NCBI RefSeq assembly: GCF_947387525.1
Contig: NZ_CANDNW010000004.1
Coordinates: forward strand, 39,084-103,083
Length of the DNA stretch: 64,000 nucleotides
From: Limosilactobacillus viscerum
Lineage (GTDB): Bacteria; Bacillota; Bacilli; Lactobacillales; Lactobacillaceae
Direction of reading: 5' to 3'
In this document: in pieces, positions 49,076-58,000 of the stretch
How the letters are laid out: each line of letters opens with the position of its first letter
Numbering within the stretch: the first letter of the stretch is position 1
Notes under the pieces: model-generated
What the model saw: only the letters and a program-made list of their open reading frames with translations
Database searches by the model: none
Told to the model about the DNA's origin: nothing
Made by a program: the position numbers and the translations under genes

Positions 49076-50119
49076 CTAACGACGAGCCATCGCTTCATCA
49101 TAGTCCTTGGTACCAGCAAATACTGGTTGTAAGTATGGGTTAATCCGCATTGCCCGTGCCCGCTTCCAAATGATGGCAAATACAATCACGTTGATCACAA
49201 TGGATAAGATCGCAATAATCCCCATCATGTGTGGGTCAGCAGCAGTTGGATGAACAGCCGGATTCATTACACCGTCCTTGTACAAGACTGGCAGAACCGC
49301 AAACTTGCCCCGATCTTGGAACAGTGGAAATACCTGGGCAAACATACACCAGATTGCTAGCGTATTGGCCCGGTTTTGGATCCAACCACCCTTGTTCCAG
49401 AATGATGCCGCAAAAGTTGGTGCCAATAACAGTGCCAGTCCACAATACCAGGAGTGTGTTGGCAAGTTATTGTAAGTGTACTCAAAGTTCCAGACGTCAT
49501 ATGCTAAGATAAACAGCCAGGTCATATCTGGCCATAACATATCTTGTTCGTTACGTGACGAATAAATACCAAACCAGCCGGTCATACAAAAGACATTGAT
49601 AATTCCAGCTAAACCATTCAAAACGTTCCACCAGCCACCATAAAGCCAGACACCTTCTGATGACAGCCACCACTGACTACCAGTGGTCTGGAGAGCATGC
49701 ATCCCCCGGATGGCTGATTCGAAGTCACTTCCAACCGCAATAAAAATGTTAATTGCAACGATGACGAATGGGAAGACCTTAAACCAGTACGCCTTACCTA
49801 AGTTTCCCCAGTGGTACTTTAGGATCATAAAACCAATACAACCAAAAGTGGCCGCATAAAGCTTAGCGTAGTGGAACCAGCTATTCATATGGACATACGT
49901 CGGATTATGCAGTGCCCATGACTGCCCCTGCCCCGCACAAACATAAATTGTAATGAAGTAGATTGTCAGTGCAATTGGCAAAATAACAAAGAAAAATAAT
50001 CCACCAAACTTGGTCCGCCGTGCAATTTCGTTGGTAACAATCAAGCAGATAAAAACGAGAATCCAACCGAAAAATTGCCATCCCGCTTGACTGCCATAAA
50101 CTTGAAATAGCATAGTCAT
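49076..50119 (-). CDS. Multi-pass membrane protein of unknown function (DUF5692-like, tentative)
   Basis: 347 residues with about eight hydrophobic spans and very many Trp, Phe and Tyr residues (SQWWLSSEGVWLYGGWWNVLNG, DVWNFEYTYNNLPTHSWYCG). A soluble tail ends KDYDEAMARR. I tentatively place it in the DUF5692 family from memory. It has its own ribosome site (GGAGGAG) and lies next to the respiratory genes but on its own transcript. Histidines and acidic residues inside membrane stretches could bind a cofactor or ion; that is speculation. Confidence 0.75.
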   Translation of the reverse strand: MTMLFQVYGSQAGWQFFGWILVFICLIVTNEIARRTKFGGLFFFVILPIALTIYFITIYVCAGQGQSWALHNPTYVHMNSWFHYAKLYAATFGCIGFMILKYHWGNLGKAYWFKVFPFVIVAINIFIAVGSDFESAIRGMHALQTTGSQWWLSSEGVWLYGGWWNVLNGLAGIINVFCMTGWFGIYSSRNEQDMLWPDMTWLFILAYDVWNFEYTYNNLPTHSWYCGLALLLAPTFAASFWNKGGWIQNRANTLAIWCMFAQVFPLFQDRGKFAVLPVLYKDGVMNPAVHPTAADPHMMGIIAILSIVINVIVFAIIWKRARAMRINPYLQPVFAGTKDYDEAMARR

Positions 50120-50245
50120 TCTCCTCCTTAATAAGATTAATAGTTATTCCCTGTACAATTATTTTATAATAATATGGTTATTCTTTTGGTGTATATTTTT
50201 CAAAAACCATCTTGTTACAAGACATTCGTGTAAAAATGATCTAAA

Positions 50246-50296
50246 CAAAACGACGAAAATATTGCTAGTTAACTTTAGCGATATTTTCGTCGTTTA
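50246..50296. terminator. Terminator after ndh
   Basis: AAACGACGAAAATAT pairs with ATATTTTCGTCGTTT around an 18-base loop; it can work on both strands. Confidence 0.88.
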
Positions 50297-50313
50297 ATAT
50301 TCGGTATTTAATT

Positions 50314-51534
50314 TTAGTGGTAAAGGTCAAAACGTCCCTTGGCAAAGAGTTCTTTAAAGCCACCTAGTTCCATCAATGATTTATTCATAATCATCTTCTT
50401 GAGAACCGAAGCGGGATAACCCTTGAAGGAATGACCGCTTGCTTCCCCGAACGCCCGGGTATTACCAACCGATGCAACGGTCCCTAATGACTTGTAAACG
50501 TAGGCTGCTGGACGCGCTATCCCCTTCACCCGGGCAGCAATGTCTTTTGCCACGTAGTTAGCCATTGACAAGGCAATCTGCGCTGTCGTTGGGTACGGAC
50601 GCTTACCATTCGGTGGCATTACCGCAGCAACATCGCCAACCATGTACATGTCATCATGGTCGGGGGCGGTTAAATGTTCAGTATCCATTACCCGGCCACG
50701 ACGCGCTTGCAGACCAGATTCAGCAACAACCGGACTGCCACTGACACCAGTCGTCCAAATAATCGTATTTGCTTCCACCTTGTGGAGTGGATCACCCTCG
50801 CTATCGCCTGCCCCTTGGTACAAGACCGTATCTGGCTGGATTTCTTGGATCCGTGCTTCAGTCGTAATTTCAATTTCTAACTTCTTTAACAGGTTAATGC
50901 CGTAATCTGCTAGTTTCTCATTAAACATTGGCAAGAGCCGCTTTGAAGCATCAATAATGTGGATTTTAATTTGATCTGGTGTAACGCCGGCTAATTTCGC
51001 ATAACGTGGACGGGCATCGGCAAGCGCCCCCGCTAATTCAATCCCGGTAAAACCAGCACCACAAATGATCAATTTAAGGTCATTGGGGTTCTTTGTTTCT
51101 TGGTAGTCCTTCATCTGGGTAATGATATGGTTATGAATTGCCTCCGACTCTTTAACATTAGTCATTGGCAGGCTATTTTCTTCTGCCCCCTTAATACCAA
51201 AGGTTTCTGAGACAAAACCCAGGGCAAATACACAGTAGTCGTAAGATAATGGCTTATGATCCCTTAATTCAACAATTTTCTTGTCCTGGTCAACCTTTTC
51301 AACGTGGTCTAAAACCAAGGTAGTCATTTCCGGGTTCAAAACGTCAGTAATTGGGAAGGTAATCTTGCTAGCTGGCAGGTTACCGGAAGCAACTTCATGA
51401 AGGTCAGTTGCTTCATAGTGGTATGGATTCTCATCAACGAGGGTGATCTCTACTTGCCCCCGCAATTTCTTTTGCAGCTCAACAACTGTTTTTAGGCCCG
51501 CATAACCGGCACCAAGTACAATAACTTTCTTCAT
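50314..51534 (-). CDS. ndh: Type II NADH dehydrogenase (NDH-2)
   Basis: 406-residue peripheral membrane flavoprotein. Oxidises NADH and reduces menaquinone without pumping protons. The FAD motif VLGAGYAGLKTVVEL is at 5-19, and the NADH motif LIICGAGFTGIELAGALAD is near 158-176. GDVAAVMPPNGKRPYPTTAQIA, the quinone-side signature, is near 303. The gene is 21 bases after menA on the same strand, so quinone synthesis and use are co-transcribed. Confidence 0.94.
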   Translation of the reverse strand: MKKVIVLGAGYAGLKTVVELQKKLRGQVEITLVDENPYHYEATDLHEVASGNLPASKITFPITDVLNPEMTTLVLDHVEKVDQDKKIVELRDHKPLSYDYCVFALGFVSETFGIKGAEENSLPMTNVKESEAIHNHIITQMKDYQETKNPNDLKLIICGAGFTGIELAGALADARPRYAKLAGVTPDQIKIHIIDASKRLLPMFNEKLADYGINLLKKLEIEITTEARIQEIQPDTVLYQGAGDSEGDPLHKVEANTIIWTTGVSGSPVVAESGLQARRGRVMDTEHLTAPDHDDMYMVGDVAAVMPPNGKRPYPTTAQIALSMANYVAKDIAARVKGIARPAAYVYKSLGTVASVGNTRAFGEASGHSFKGYPASVLKKMIMNKSLMELGGFKELFAKGRFDLYH

Positions 51535-51555
51535 CTTTCTTCCTCCAATTTTTCT

Positions 51556-52509
51556 CTATAATAAAATACCAATCCAGTAAGTAATCATTTGGGCAAGTGA
51601 GCCCACTAATAAGATCTTTACACTACAACTAAACGTTTCCCGTTTAACCTGCTTATGAATGAGCAACTTGTTCTGCTGATAAGTAAACGGTAAAATGATT
51701 AGTGATAGCCAAACAGTCCATGGTGCAATTGCTAAAAATGGTGAAATGATAATCATGACAAAGGCCAACACGTTCTTCAGTGAGAAGGCAATTAACGCAT
51801 TCTTCTTACCAATGAAGTGAACAATGGTTGTCCGGTGGTTGTCCTCATCCTCTTGTGCATCACAAATGTTGTTCGCCAACATCAAGTTGGAAATCCATAA
51901 CTCATCTGGCAATGCCACGACAAAGATCCGCCACAGGTTCGCCCAGTTCCAGTTAAACTGCTGGTAAGCATTCAGGTAAACACTCAGGAGGACAATCATA
52001 AGGCCCATTGTAAAACCAGAAGCTAATTCGCCAAATGGTAAATTAGAAATGGGGTGCGGGCCAGATGAATACAGGATCCCAATGGCAAAGCAAAAGATTC
52101 CCATCCATAAGACTGGCCAGCCGGCACGGTAAACAAGCCAGAAGCCCATCAAGGCAGCAATCACAGAAAAACTAACAAGTAAGGTTAATACCAACCGGGG
52201 TGATAATCCTTCCCGCCCGATAATATTTGTCTTCTGCTTATAGTTCTGTTTATCAACTGCATGGTTAAAATCATTATAGTTATCCAGCATATCAACGGCC
52301 ATGTTAAACAATAGCATTGCAATAAAAAAGATAATTGCTAATGACCAGTTAATCGAATGGAAATAATAAAGGCTAAAGGCCATCCCCAAAAGAAAGGGAA
52401 CAACACTAGCAGTTTTCGCCTTTATTTCCACTAGTTCCAAAAAACATTTAATGACACCAAACCACATCCTTTCGGTATAATTATAACTAAGATCACTTAC
52501 ATAAGACAT
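51556..52509 (-). CDS. menA: Prenyltransferase of menaquinone synthesis (MenA/UbiA family)
   Basis: Membrane enzyme with about eight spans. Attaches the polyprenyl tail to 1,4-dihydroxy-2-naphthoate. The Asp-rich motif NMAVDMLDNYNDF is near 80-92, and a second motif is DAQEDEDNHRTT. 317 residues from the first ATG, but that codon has no ribosome site. Met15 (52467) lies just after a TATAAT box and AAAGG, so the true start is unsettled. No other men genes are visible, implying use of external DHNA or genes elsewhere. Confidence 0.88.
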   Translation of the reverse strand: MSYVSDLSYNYTERMWFGVIKCFLELVEIKAKTASVVPFLLGMAFSLYYFHSINWSLAIIFFIAMLLFNMAVDMLDNYNDFNHAVDKQNYKQKTNIIGREGLSPRLVLTLLVSFSVIAALMGFWLVYRAGWPVLWMGIFCFAIGILYSSGPHPISNLPFGELASGFTMGLMIVLLSVYLNAYQQFNWNWANLWRIFVVALPDELWISNLMLANNICDAQEDEDNHRTTIVHFIGKKNALIAFSLKNVLAFVMIIISPFLAIAPWTVWLSLIILPFTYQQNKLLIHKQVKRETFSCSVKILLVGSLAQMITYWIGILL

Positions 52510-52526
52510 AAGGGAAACAATTAATT

Positions 52527-53507
52527 ATGAATAATAAATGGCAAACCTATCCGCTTATCAGCGCACAATTGAATAATGTTAATCGTTGCATCCAGGACCA
52601 GATTACCTGTAACAACCATGACTTGCAAGCAGCCCTCTTAACAATGGCAAATAACGGCGGCAAATACCTCCGACCGGCAATTCTGTTAACAATCGGCCAG
52701 ATTTGTGGAGCAAAACGTGACAATGACCAGCTGGTTAAACTAGCAGCATCCATCGAGATTCTCCACATGGCTACCCTGATCCACGATGATATCATTGACG
52801 ACTCTCCCAAACGGCGGGGAACGGTCAGCATCCAAGCACGCTTTGGCAAGGATACGGCCGTCTATGCCGGCGACCTGCTCTTCACCATTTTCTTTGACCT
52901 CTTGCTGGATGCCGTGCCCGGTTCTGAATACCTGAAGGTTAACGCTCAAATCATGCGCCAAATCCTAAATGGGGAACTAGGGCAGATGAACCAGCGCTTT
53001 AATACCCACCAGGGACTTGAAGACTACTTAGAAGATGTCAGTGGCAAGACTGCCGCTCTTTTCCAGCTTGCCGCTCGCGAGGGTGCCCACTTTGCTGGCG
53101 CACCAGCACAAGACGTCACTACTGCTACTAAGTTCGGTCATTACCTTGGCATCGCCTTCCAGATGCTCGACGATATTCTTGACTATACCGGTGGTCAGCA
53201 GCTGAACAAGCCGGTCATGGAGGACCTTGCAACAGGGGTCTACTCCCTCCCCCTTTTATTAGCCTTACAGGAAGAAAAAGTCGCAAAAGAATTGCGACCA
53301 CTTCTTGCTAAGCGCTACCAAATCACCGCCAAGGATATGCAACAGGTACAGCAAATCGTTATTAGTGCCGGTGCAGTGGACCAAAGCCGTCAGCTAGCGG
53401 GTCAATATACGCAGCGAGCCCTCGACTGCCTAGCCGCCTTGCCGGATAATCCTTCACGACGGTTCCTGGAAAAAATGACTAAAAAACTCCTAAAGCGAAC
53501 GATCTAA
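52527..53507 (+). CDS. Polyprenyl diphosphate synthase for the quinone side chain
   Basis: 326 residues of the trans-isoprenyl synthase fold. The first Asp-rich motif DDIIDD is at 87-92 and the second, DDILD, at 215-219. It builds the long prenyl chain that MenA transfers (heptaprenyl-type, chain length not certain). It is divergent from menA, with starts only 17 bases apart, so the control region must overlap coding sequence. The stretch after the second motif (NKPVMEDLATGVYSLPLLLAL) is a slightly unusual version of the family pattern. Confidence 0.92.
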   Translation: MNNKWQTYPLISAQLNNVNRCIQDQITCNNHDLQAALLTMANNGGKYLRPAILLTIGQICGAKRDNDQLVKLAASIEILHMATLIHDDIIDDSPKRRGTVSIQARFGKDTAVYAGDLLFTIFFDLLLDAVPGSEYLKVNAQIMRQILNGELGQMNQRFNTHQGLEDYLEDVSGKTAALFQLAAREGAHFAGAPAQDVTTATKFGHYLGIAFQMLDDILDYTGGQQLNKPVMEDLATGVYSLPLLLALQEEKVAKELRPLLAKRYQITAKDMQQVQQIVISAGAVDQSRQLAGQYTQRALDCLAALPDNPSRRFLEKMTKKLLKRTI

Positions 53508-53511
53508 TTGC

Positions 53512-53551
53512 AAGGTCCGACCGGGATTAAAGTCCCTGGTCGGCCTTTTTT
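53512..53551 (+). terminator. Terminator after the polyprenyl synthase, overlapping the cydC 3' end
   Basis: Plus-strand stem AAGGTCCGACCGGG/CCCTGGTCGGCCTT then TTTT. It covers the last codons of the convergent cydC. Confidence 0.82.
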
Positions 53552-55275
53552 AGTTCTTGGTAACGTTGATTATTATTCCATAACTCACTTGGGGTACCGT
53601 GCATTGCAATTTGACCATCTTCAATAAAGATTACCTGGTCAACTTGGTCAATTCCCTGCAAGTGGTGAGTTATCCAAATTAATGTTTTTCCTGCTAATTG
53701 TGCAAAAATTGTGTCAATAACCTCCTGCTCCGTAATGGGGTCTAGCCCAACGGTTGGTTCATCAAGCAAAACGATTGGTGTGTCTTTAAGGAGAATCCGC
53801 GCCAGGGACAACCGGTGCCGTTCACCACCAGAAAACCGAAGTCCCGCTTCATCAACCTTCGTTTCAATTCCATTCGGCAAGTCCTTTACCATCTTTTCCA
53901 GGCCGACCCGGCGGAGAACGTCCCAAATTTGGTCATCAGATGCCTCCTCATTGCCGAGCCGGATATTATTAGCAATTGTCGTATTAAACAAGTATGGTTG
54001 CTGGTTAATCACACTAATATAATCAGCAATCCGATCGTTGAAGCGGTCGGTATCAACACCGTTTAGCGTTACCGTGCCACTTGTCGGTACCCGGTCACCA
54101 CGAAGAAGTGCTGCCAGCGTACTTTTCCCCGCACCGCTTCGTCCAAGAATAGCCAACTTTTCACCTGGTTTAATGGTCAGGTTGATTCCTCTTAGCACCT
54201 CGCGGGTGGTTGATGGATAGGTGTAATGAAGGTTCTTAACAGTTAGCTGGTAAGGAGCGTTGACCGCTGGTAATTCGCCACTTGTGGAAGCGGGTTGGTC
54301 CAAGTTGTTTAACCGGATTAATGAATCAGTATAAACATTGGTTTCCTGGGCAGCAGCTGGCAACGGTGCAATAGCATCGATTAAGGGGAAAACTGCCAAA
54401 ACAAAGGCAGCAATCCAGTTAGCGGCACCACCTGGCTGACCACCAAACCGTCCAGCACCCCATATAATCAGGCTGACAACTACAAGTAGGACCATCATTT
54501 GAACTAAGAAGTCACGGAAACGCTCGAACTTGTGCATTGCCTGTTCAGTTGCCAGATATTGCTTCTCGTTATTATTATGCAACTGGAGGTAACTATCACT
54601 GCGCCCTGCTAGCACCCAGTCAGCAACGCCGAGCACGTTATCAGTTAAGTTCACATAGAGGCTATCCTTAACTTCCTTTTCGTATGACTGACGGGCACCA
54701 TTAACCAGGACGGACCATAGCGGGATAGCAAAAATCATCAGGCCAAAGACAACCAGCATCCATAGCCCCATTAGTGGTGACAAAATTCCAAGGGCAATAA
54801 CAATAATTGCGTATAACCCCCAACTCACAAACATGGGGAACATTGTCCGGAGGTATAGGTTTTGGATATGGTGAATGTCATCTGACAGCAATCCTAAGAT
54901 GTCACCCAGTTGGTACTTGCTATTAAAAGACGTTGCGTCGTGTTCAAGGGTATCATATAGTTTTTGCCGCAGCCGGGATGTCATCTTCAAAACCCAGTTG
55001 TGGCTAATAATCCGTTCCAAGTACCGGAAAGCTGGGCGGGCAATCCCAAAAGCACGGGTCAAAACAATCGGCACATAAACCAGGAGGATGTTCTCTGGGC
55101 GCGTGGCCGACTTACTAATTAAGAAACCAGCACTAAACATCAGGCCGGCACCACACACAAACGTGATCACCCCAATCGTAATTGCGAGGATCAGCGTTTT
55201 CCGGTAATGGCGTAAGTACGGCCGTACCCATTGGTCGTGCTTTAGTGCCCGCAATAACGGTACCTTCTTAAACAT
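53527..55275 (-). CDS. cydC: ABC transporter for cytochrome bd assembly, CydC subunit
   Basis: 582 residues: an exporter-type membrane domain with six spans (1-~320) and an ATPase domain. Walker A is ILGRSGAGKSTLAAL, signature FSGGERHRLSLAR, Walker B PIVLLDEPTVGLD. With CydD it exports thiols (cysteine/glutathione) or moves heme, and is needed to make cytochrome bd. Its start overlaps the cydD stop by one base. It is last in the cydABDC operon. Confidence 0.94.
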   Translation of the reverse strand: MFKKVPLLRALKHDQWVRPYLRHYRKTLILAITIGVITFVCGAGLMFSAGFLISKSATRPENILLVYVPIVLTRAFGIARPAFRYLERIISHNWVLKMTSRLRQKLYDTLEHDATSFNSKYQLGDILGLLSDDIHHIQNLYLRTMFPMFVSWGLYAIIVIALGILSPLMGLWMLVVFGLMIFAIPLWSVLVNGARQSYEKEVKDSLYVNLTDNVLGVADWVLAGRSDSYLQLHNNNEKQYLATEQAMHKFERFRDFLVQMMVLLVVVSLIIWGAGRFGGQPGGAANWIAAFVLAVFPLIDAIAPLPAAAQETNVYTDSLIRLNNLDQPASTSGELPAVNAPYQLTVKNLHYTYPSTTREVLRGINLTIKPGEKLAILGRSGAGKSTLAALLRGDRVPTSGTVTLNGVDTDRFNDRIADYISVINQQPYLFNTTIANNIRLGNEEASDDQIWDVLRRVGLEKMVKDLPNGIETKVDEAGLRFSGGERHRLSLARILLKDTPIVLLDEPTVGLDPITEQEVIDTIFAQLAGKTLIWITHHLQGIDQVDQVIFIEDGQIAMHGTPSELWNNNQRYQELKKADQGL

Positions 55276-56984
55276 TAATCTTCACCTCGCATTTCCTTCA
55301 TTAACCGCATAAAGTAACCATCCTTTTTCTTTAATTCTGCAAATGTTCCTTGCTCGACCAGTTCACCGTGGTTCATTACCAAAATGTAGTCCATCTGCTT
55401 CATCCAGTGAAGACGGTGGGTAGCAAAGAAGACCAGCCGGTTGTCCATCAATGGTAACATCCGGTCCTTTAAGTCCATTTCCGTTTCGATATCCAGGTGG
55501 GCAGTCGGTTCATCAAAAATCATTACCCGCCGATCCTGGTCAAGGAAGGCACGGGCCAGTGCGATCCGTTGCGCCTGACCGCCAGATAATACCCGGCGTC
55601 CGCTACCGATCACAGTATCAAGCCCTTCCGGCAGGTCTGCCAACAGGTCGTCTAAGCCAACAACATGGATTGCTTTTAATACCTGGTCATCACTGACATC
55701 TGGGGTGTAAAAGGCAATGTTTTCACGTAACGTGGCGGTAAATACGTATGGATTTTGTGGGATGTAGAGTAATTGTTGCCGCCATTCGGGAATGTCTAAC
55801 GTGGTAGTTGACTGCCCCTCGATATTAATCTCACCTGCCGTCGGCGTTAAAAAGCCGCTAAGCAAGTTAATGAGGGTTGTCTTACCAGCCCCACTCATCC
55901 CGATAATACCGATTTTTTGGTTGCCCTTAATTTGGAGGGAGAATGGTTTTATCGCCACCCCATTTGGGTACTTAAACTGGAGGTTGTTCAGCTCAAGCTG
56001 GTCGTTAGGTCCCCACTCATGAAGCTTTACGTCAGCAACTGGTTCCGCCGGCTCATTAATTAGGTGGTGAATCTTCTTAAAAGCATTTTTTCCATTTAAG
56101 GTTGCATGGAAATCCCCCGCAAAATTCCGAATTGGCAGGAAGTATTCTGGTGCCAAAATTAGGACGGCAAGGGCAGGAAAAAGTGTTATTTTCCCATTAA
56201 TCAAGCCAAAACCAAGGTAGACGGCGATCACGGCAATCGACAAGGTGGTAAAGAAGTCTAACGCAAAGGTCGACAGCATGGCGATCTTCAGCACTCGCAT
56301 TGTCCGTTCCCGGAAGGTCTCACTCGAGTTAAAGATACTCTTTGAATACCGTTTACTTAAACCAAGGTATTTTAACGTATCAATTCCCCGCAATGAATCA
56401 ATAAAGTTATTCGATAATTTCTGAAAGTTGCCAAATTGCTTTTCCGCCTTTGCCTGCGCTGCTTTTCCCAGGATAATCATGAACATCACAATCAGCGGGT
56501 ACATGATTAGTAAAATCACTGCCGAACGCAGGTCTAAAAAGCACGTCGCAATTAATACCAGGACGGGCACAATCATCATCGTCATCACTTTTGAAAAAGT
56601 CAGTTTAATGTACTCACGAACTTCGCCGATCCCATCGAGGACCATCGTGATCATGCTACCAGTCCCCTGTTTTTGTACAAGGGCTGGTCCTAGCTTAAAT
56701 AATTTTTCAAGGAGTGACCGGCGCAGACTTTGGGCGGTTCGGCCCGCATAGTTATCTAACCAGCGGTCACTAAGCCAGGCCAATAGCTGGCGACCGGTGA
56801 AGCAGGCGGCAAATGCCACTAGCATTAGCCGGTCAAGACGGTGTCCTTCCCACAAACGAGTAATAACTGCACTCAATGCAAGAGCCTGACCAATAATCAA
56901 AAAGGCTTGCAGAACATCAAGTCCCGCAAGCCTTTTACTGATTGATTTAGCTCCCGCGAGTTGAAATAGCTCTCGATCAATCAT
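55275..56984 (-). CDS. cydD: ABC transporter for cytochrome bd assembly, CydD subunit
   Basis: 569 residues, same layout as CydC. A membrane domain (KRLAGLDVLQAFLIIGQALALS) is followed by an ATPase with Walker A IGMSGAGKTTLINLL, signature LSGGQAQRIALARAFL, and RVMIFDEPTAHLD. It forms a heterodimer with the next gene product. The ATG overlaps the cydB stop by one base. In Bacillus nomenclature the first of the two is called cydC; naming follows the CydD-like N-terminus. Confidence 0.93.
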   Translation of the reverse strand: MIDRELFQLAGAKSISKRLAGLDVLQAFLIIGQALALSAVITRLWEGHRLDRLMLVAFAACFTGRQLLAWLSDRWLDNYAGRTAQSLRRSLLEKLFKLGPALVQKQGTGSMITMVLDGIGEVREYIKLTFSKVMTMMIVPVLVLIATCFLDLRSAVILLIMYPLIVMFMIILGKAAQAKAEKQFGNFQKLSNNFIDSLRGIDTLKYLGLSKRYSKSIFNSSETFRERTMRVLKIAMLSTFALDFFTTLSIAVIAVYLGFGLINGKITLFPALAVLILAPEYFLPIRNFAGDFHATLNGKNAFKKIHHLINEPAEPVADVKLHEWGPNDQLELNNLQFKYPNGVAIKPFSLQIKGNQKIGIIGMSGAGKTTLINLLSGFLTPTAGEINIEGQSTTTLDIPEWRQQLLYIPQNPYVFTATLRENIAFYTPDVSDDQVLKAIHVVGLDDLLADLPEGLDTVIGSGRRVLSGGQAQRIALARAFLDQDRRVMIFDEPTAHLDIETEMDLKDRMLPLMDNRLVFFATHRLHWMKQMDYILVMNHGELVEQGTFAELKKKDGYFMRLMKEMRGED

Positions 56985-58000
56985 TAATTAGCCTCCCCAA
57001 CTTTAGGCATTTCAATCCGCTTCCGGAAAATCCAGTATGCCCAAATTGTGTAAGCAAGTACACAAGGTACTAAGATAACGGTCGCAATCGTCATTACAAT
57101 TAAGGTGTAATTTGATGATGATGCACTTTGAATGACTAGGTCAAACTTGCTGCTGATTGAAGAAATCATTACCCGTGGGAAGAGTCCACAGAAGATTAGT
57201 GCAACCAGTGAAATCAGTGTTAACCCACTAGCAGCAAAGGCAAAGCCCTGCTTGTTCTTGAAGGTTGAAACGTGGGCCCAAACTGAGAAGCCAACGATCA
57301 GTACTAGGCAAAGCAGTGTAGCAACTGGGTGAACCTTGATAAAGTCGGTCTGGAACAGCAGCAAAAGTGCAAAGACAACTTCGCCGACGTACAGTACCCA
57401 GTAAAATGCCTGGGCATAATTTTGTGACCGTTCGGAAACTGGTCCCTTCGTCTTCAAGGTGATGTAGTTCAAACCGTGAAGGTAAGTCAACAAAGCCAAC
57501 GCAATCCCACCAACAACTGAGAACCAGTTGAAGTAGTCAAAGAAGTGAGCGTGGATGTTACCTGCAGCATCAATTGGCATCCCCTTAATCATGGAGATAA
57601 ACATTACCCCAAAGAGGAATGGCACCAAAAAACTGCAGAAGGCCATAATCTTATCCAAAATTGGCTTCTTTGAATCGGGACTCTTAGCCCGGAATTCAAA
57701 TGAAACACCCCGGAGAATTAAACCGACCAGGATAAATAATAAGATAAGGTAGTAGCCAGAGAATAAGGTTGCATACCAGTATGGGAACGAAGCAAACATG
57801 GCACCACCCGCAGTGACTAACCATACTTCATTACCATCCCATACCGGACCGATTGTTCTAATGATCTGGGTGCGTTCGCCTTCATTATGAGCGAGCATAC
57901 CTACTGCCATTCCGACACCATAGTCAAATCCATCCAGGAAGAAGAAGCCGGAAAATAGCACGCCAATTAACAAGAACCACAAAGCTTGTAGAAATGACAT
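56984..58000 (-). CDS. cydB: Cytochrome bd quinol oxidase subunit II
   Basis: 338 residues with about eight or nine spans. The N-terminal LQALWFLLIGVLFSGFFFLDGFDYGVGM and GPVWDGNEVWLVTAGGAMFASFP are the CydB signatures. It stabilises the heme groups of CydA in the membrane. It abuts the cydA stop with no gap and is coupled to it. Confidence 0.97.
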   Translation of the reverse strand: MSFLQALWFLLIGVLFSGFFFLDGFDYGVGMAVGMLAHNEGERTQIIRTIGPVWDGNEVWLVTAGGAMFASFPYWYATLFSGYYLILLFILVGLILRGVSFEFRAKSPDSKKPILDKIMAFCSFLVPFLFGVMFISMIKGMPIDAAGNIHAHFFDYFNWFSVVGGIALALLTYLHGLNYITLKTKGPVSERSQNYAQAFYWVLYVGEVVFALLLLFQTDFIKVHPVATLLCLVLIVGFSVWAHVSTFKNKQGFAFAASGLTLISLVALIFCGLFPRVMISSISSKFDLVIQSASSSNYTLIVMTIATVILVPCVLAYTIWAYWIFRKRIEMPKVGEAN

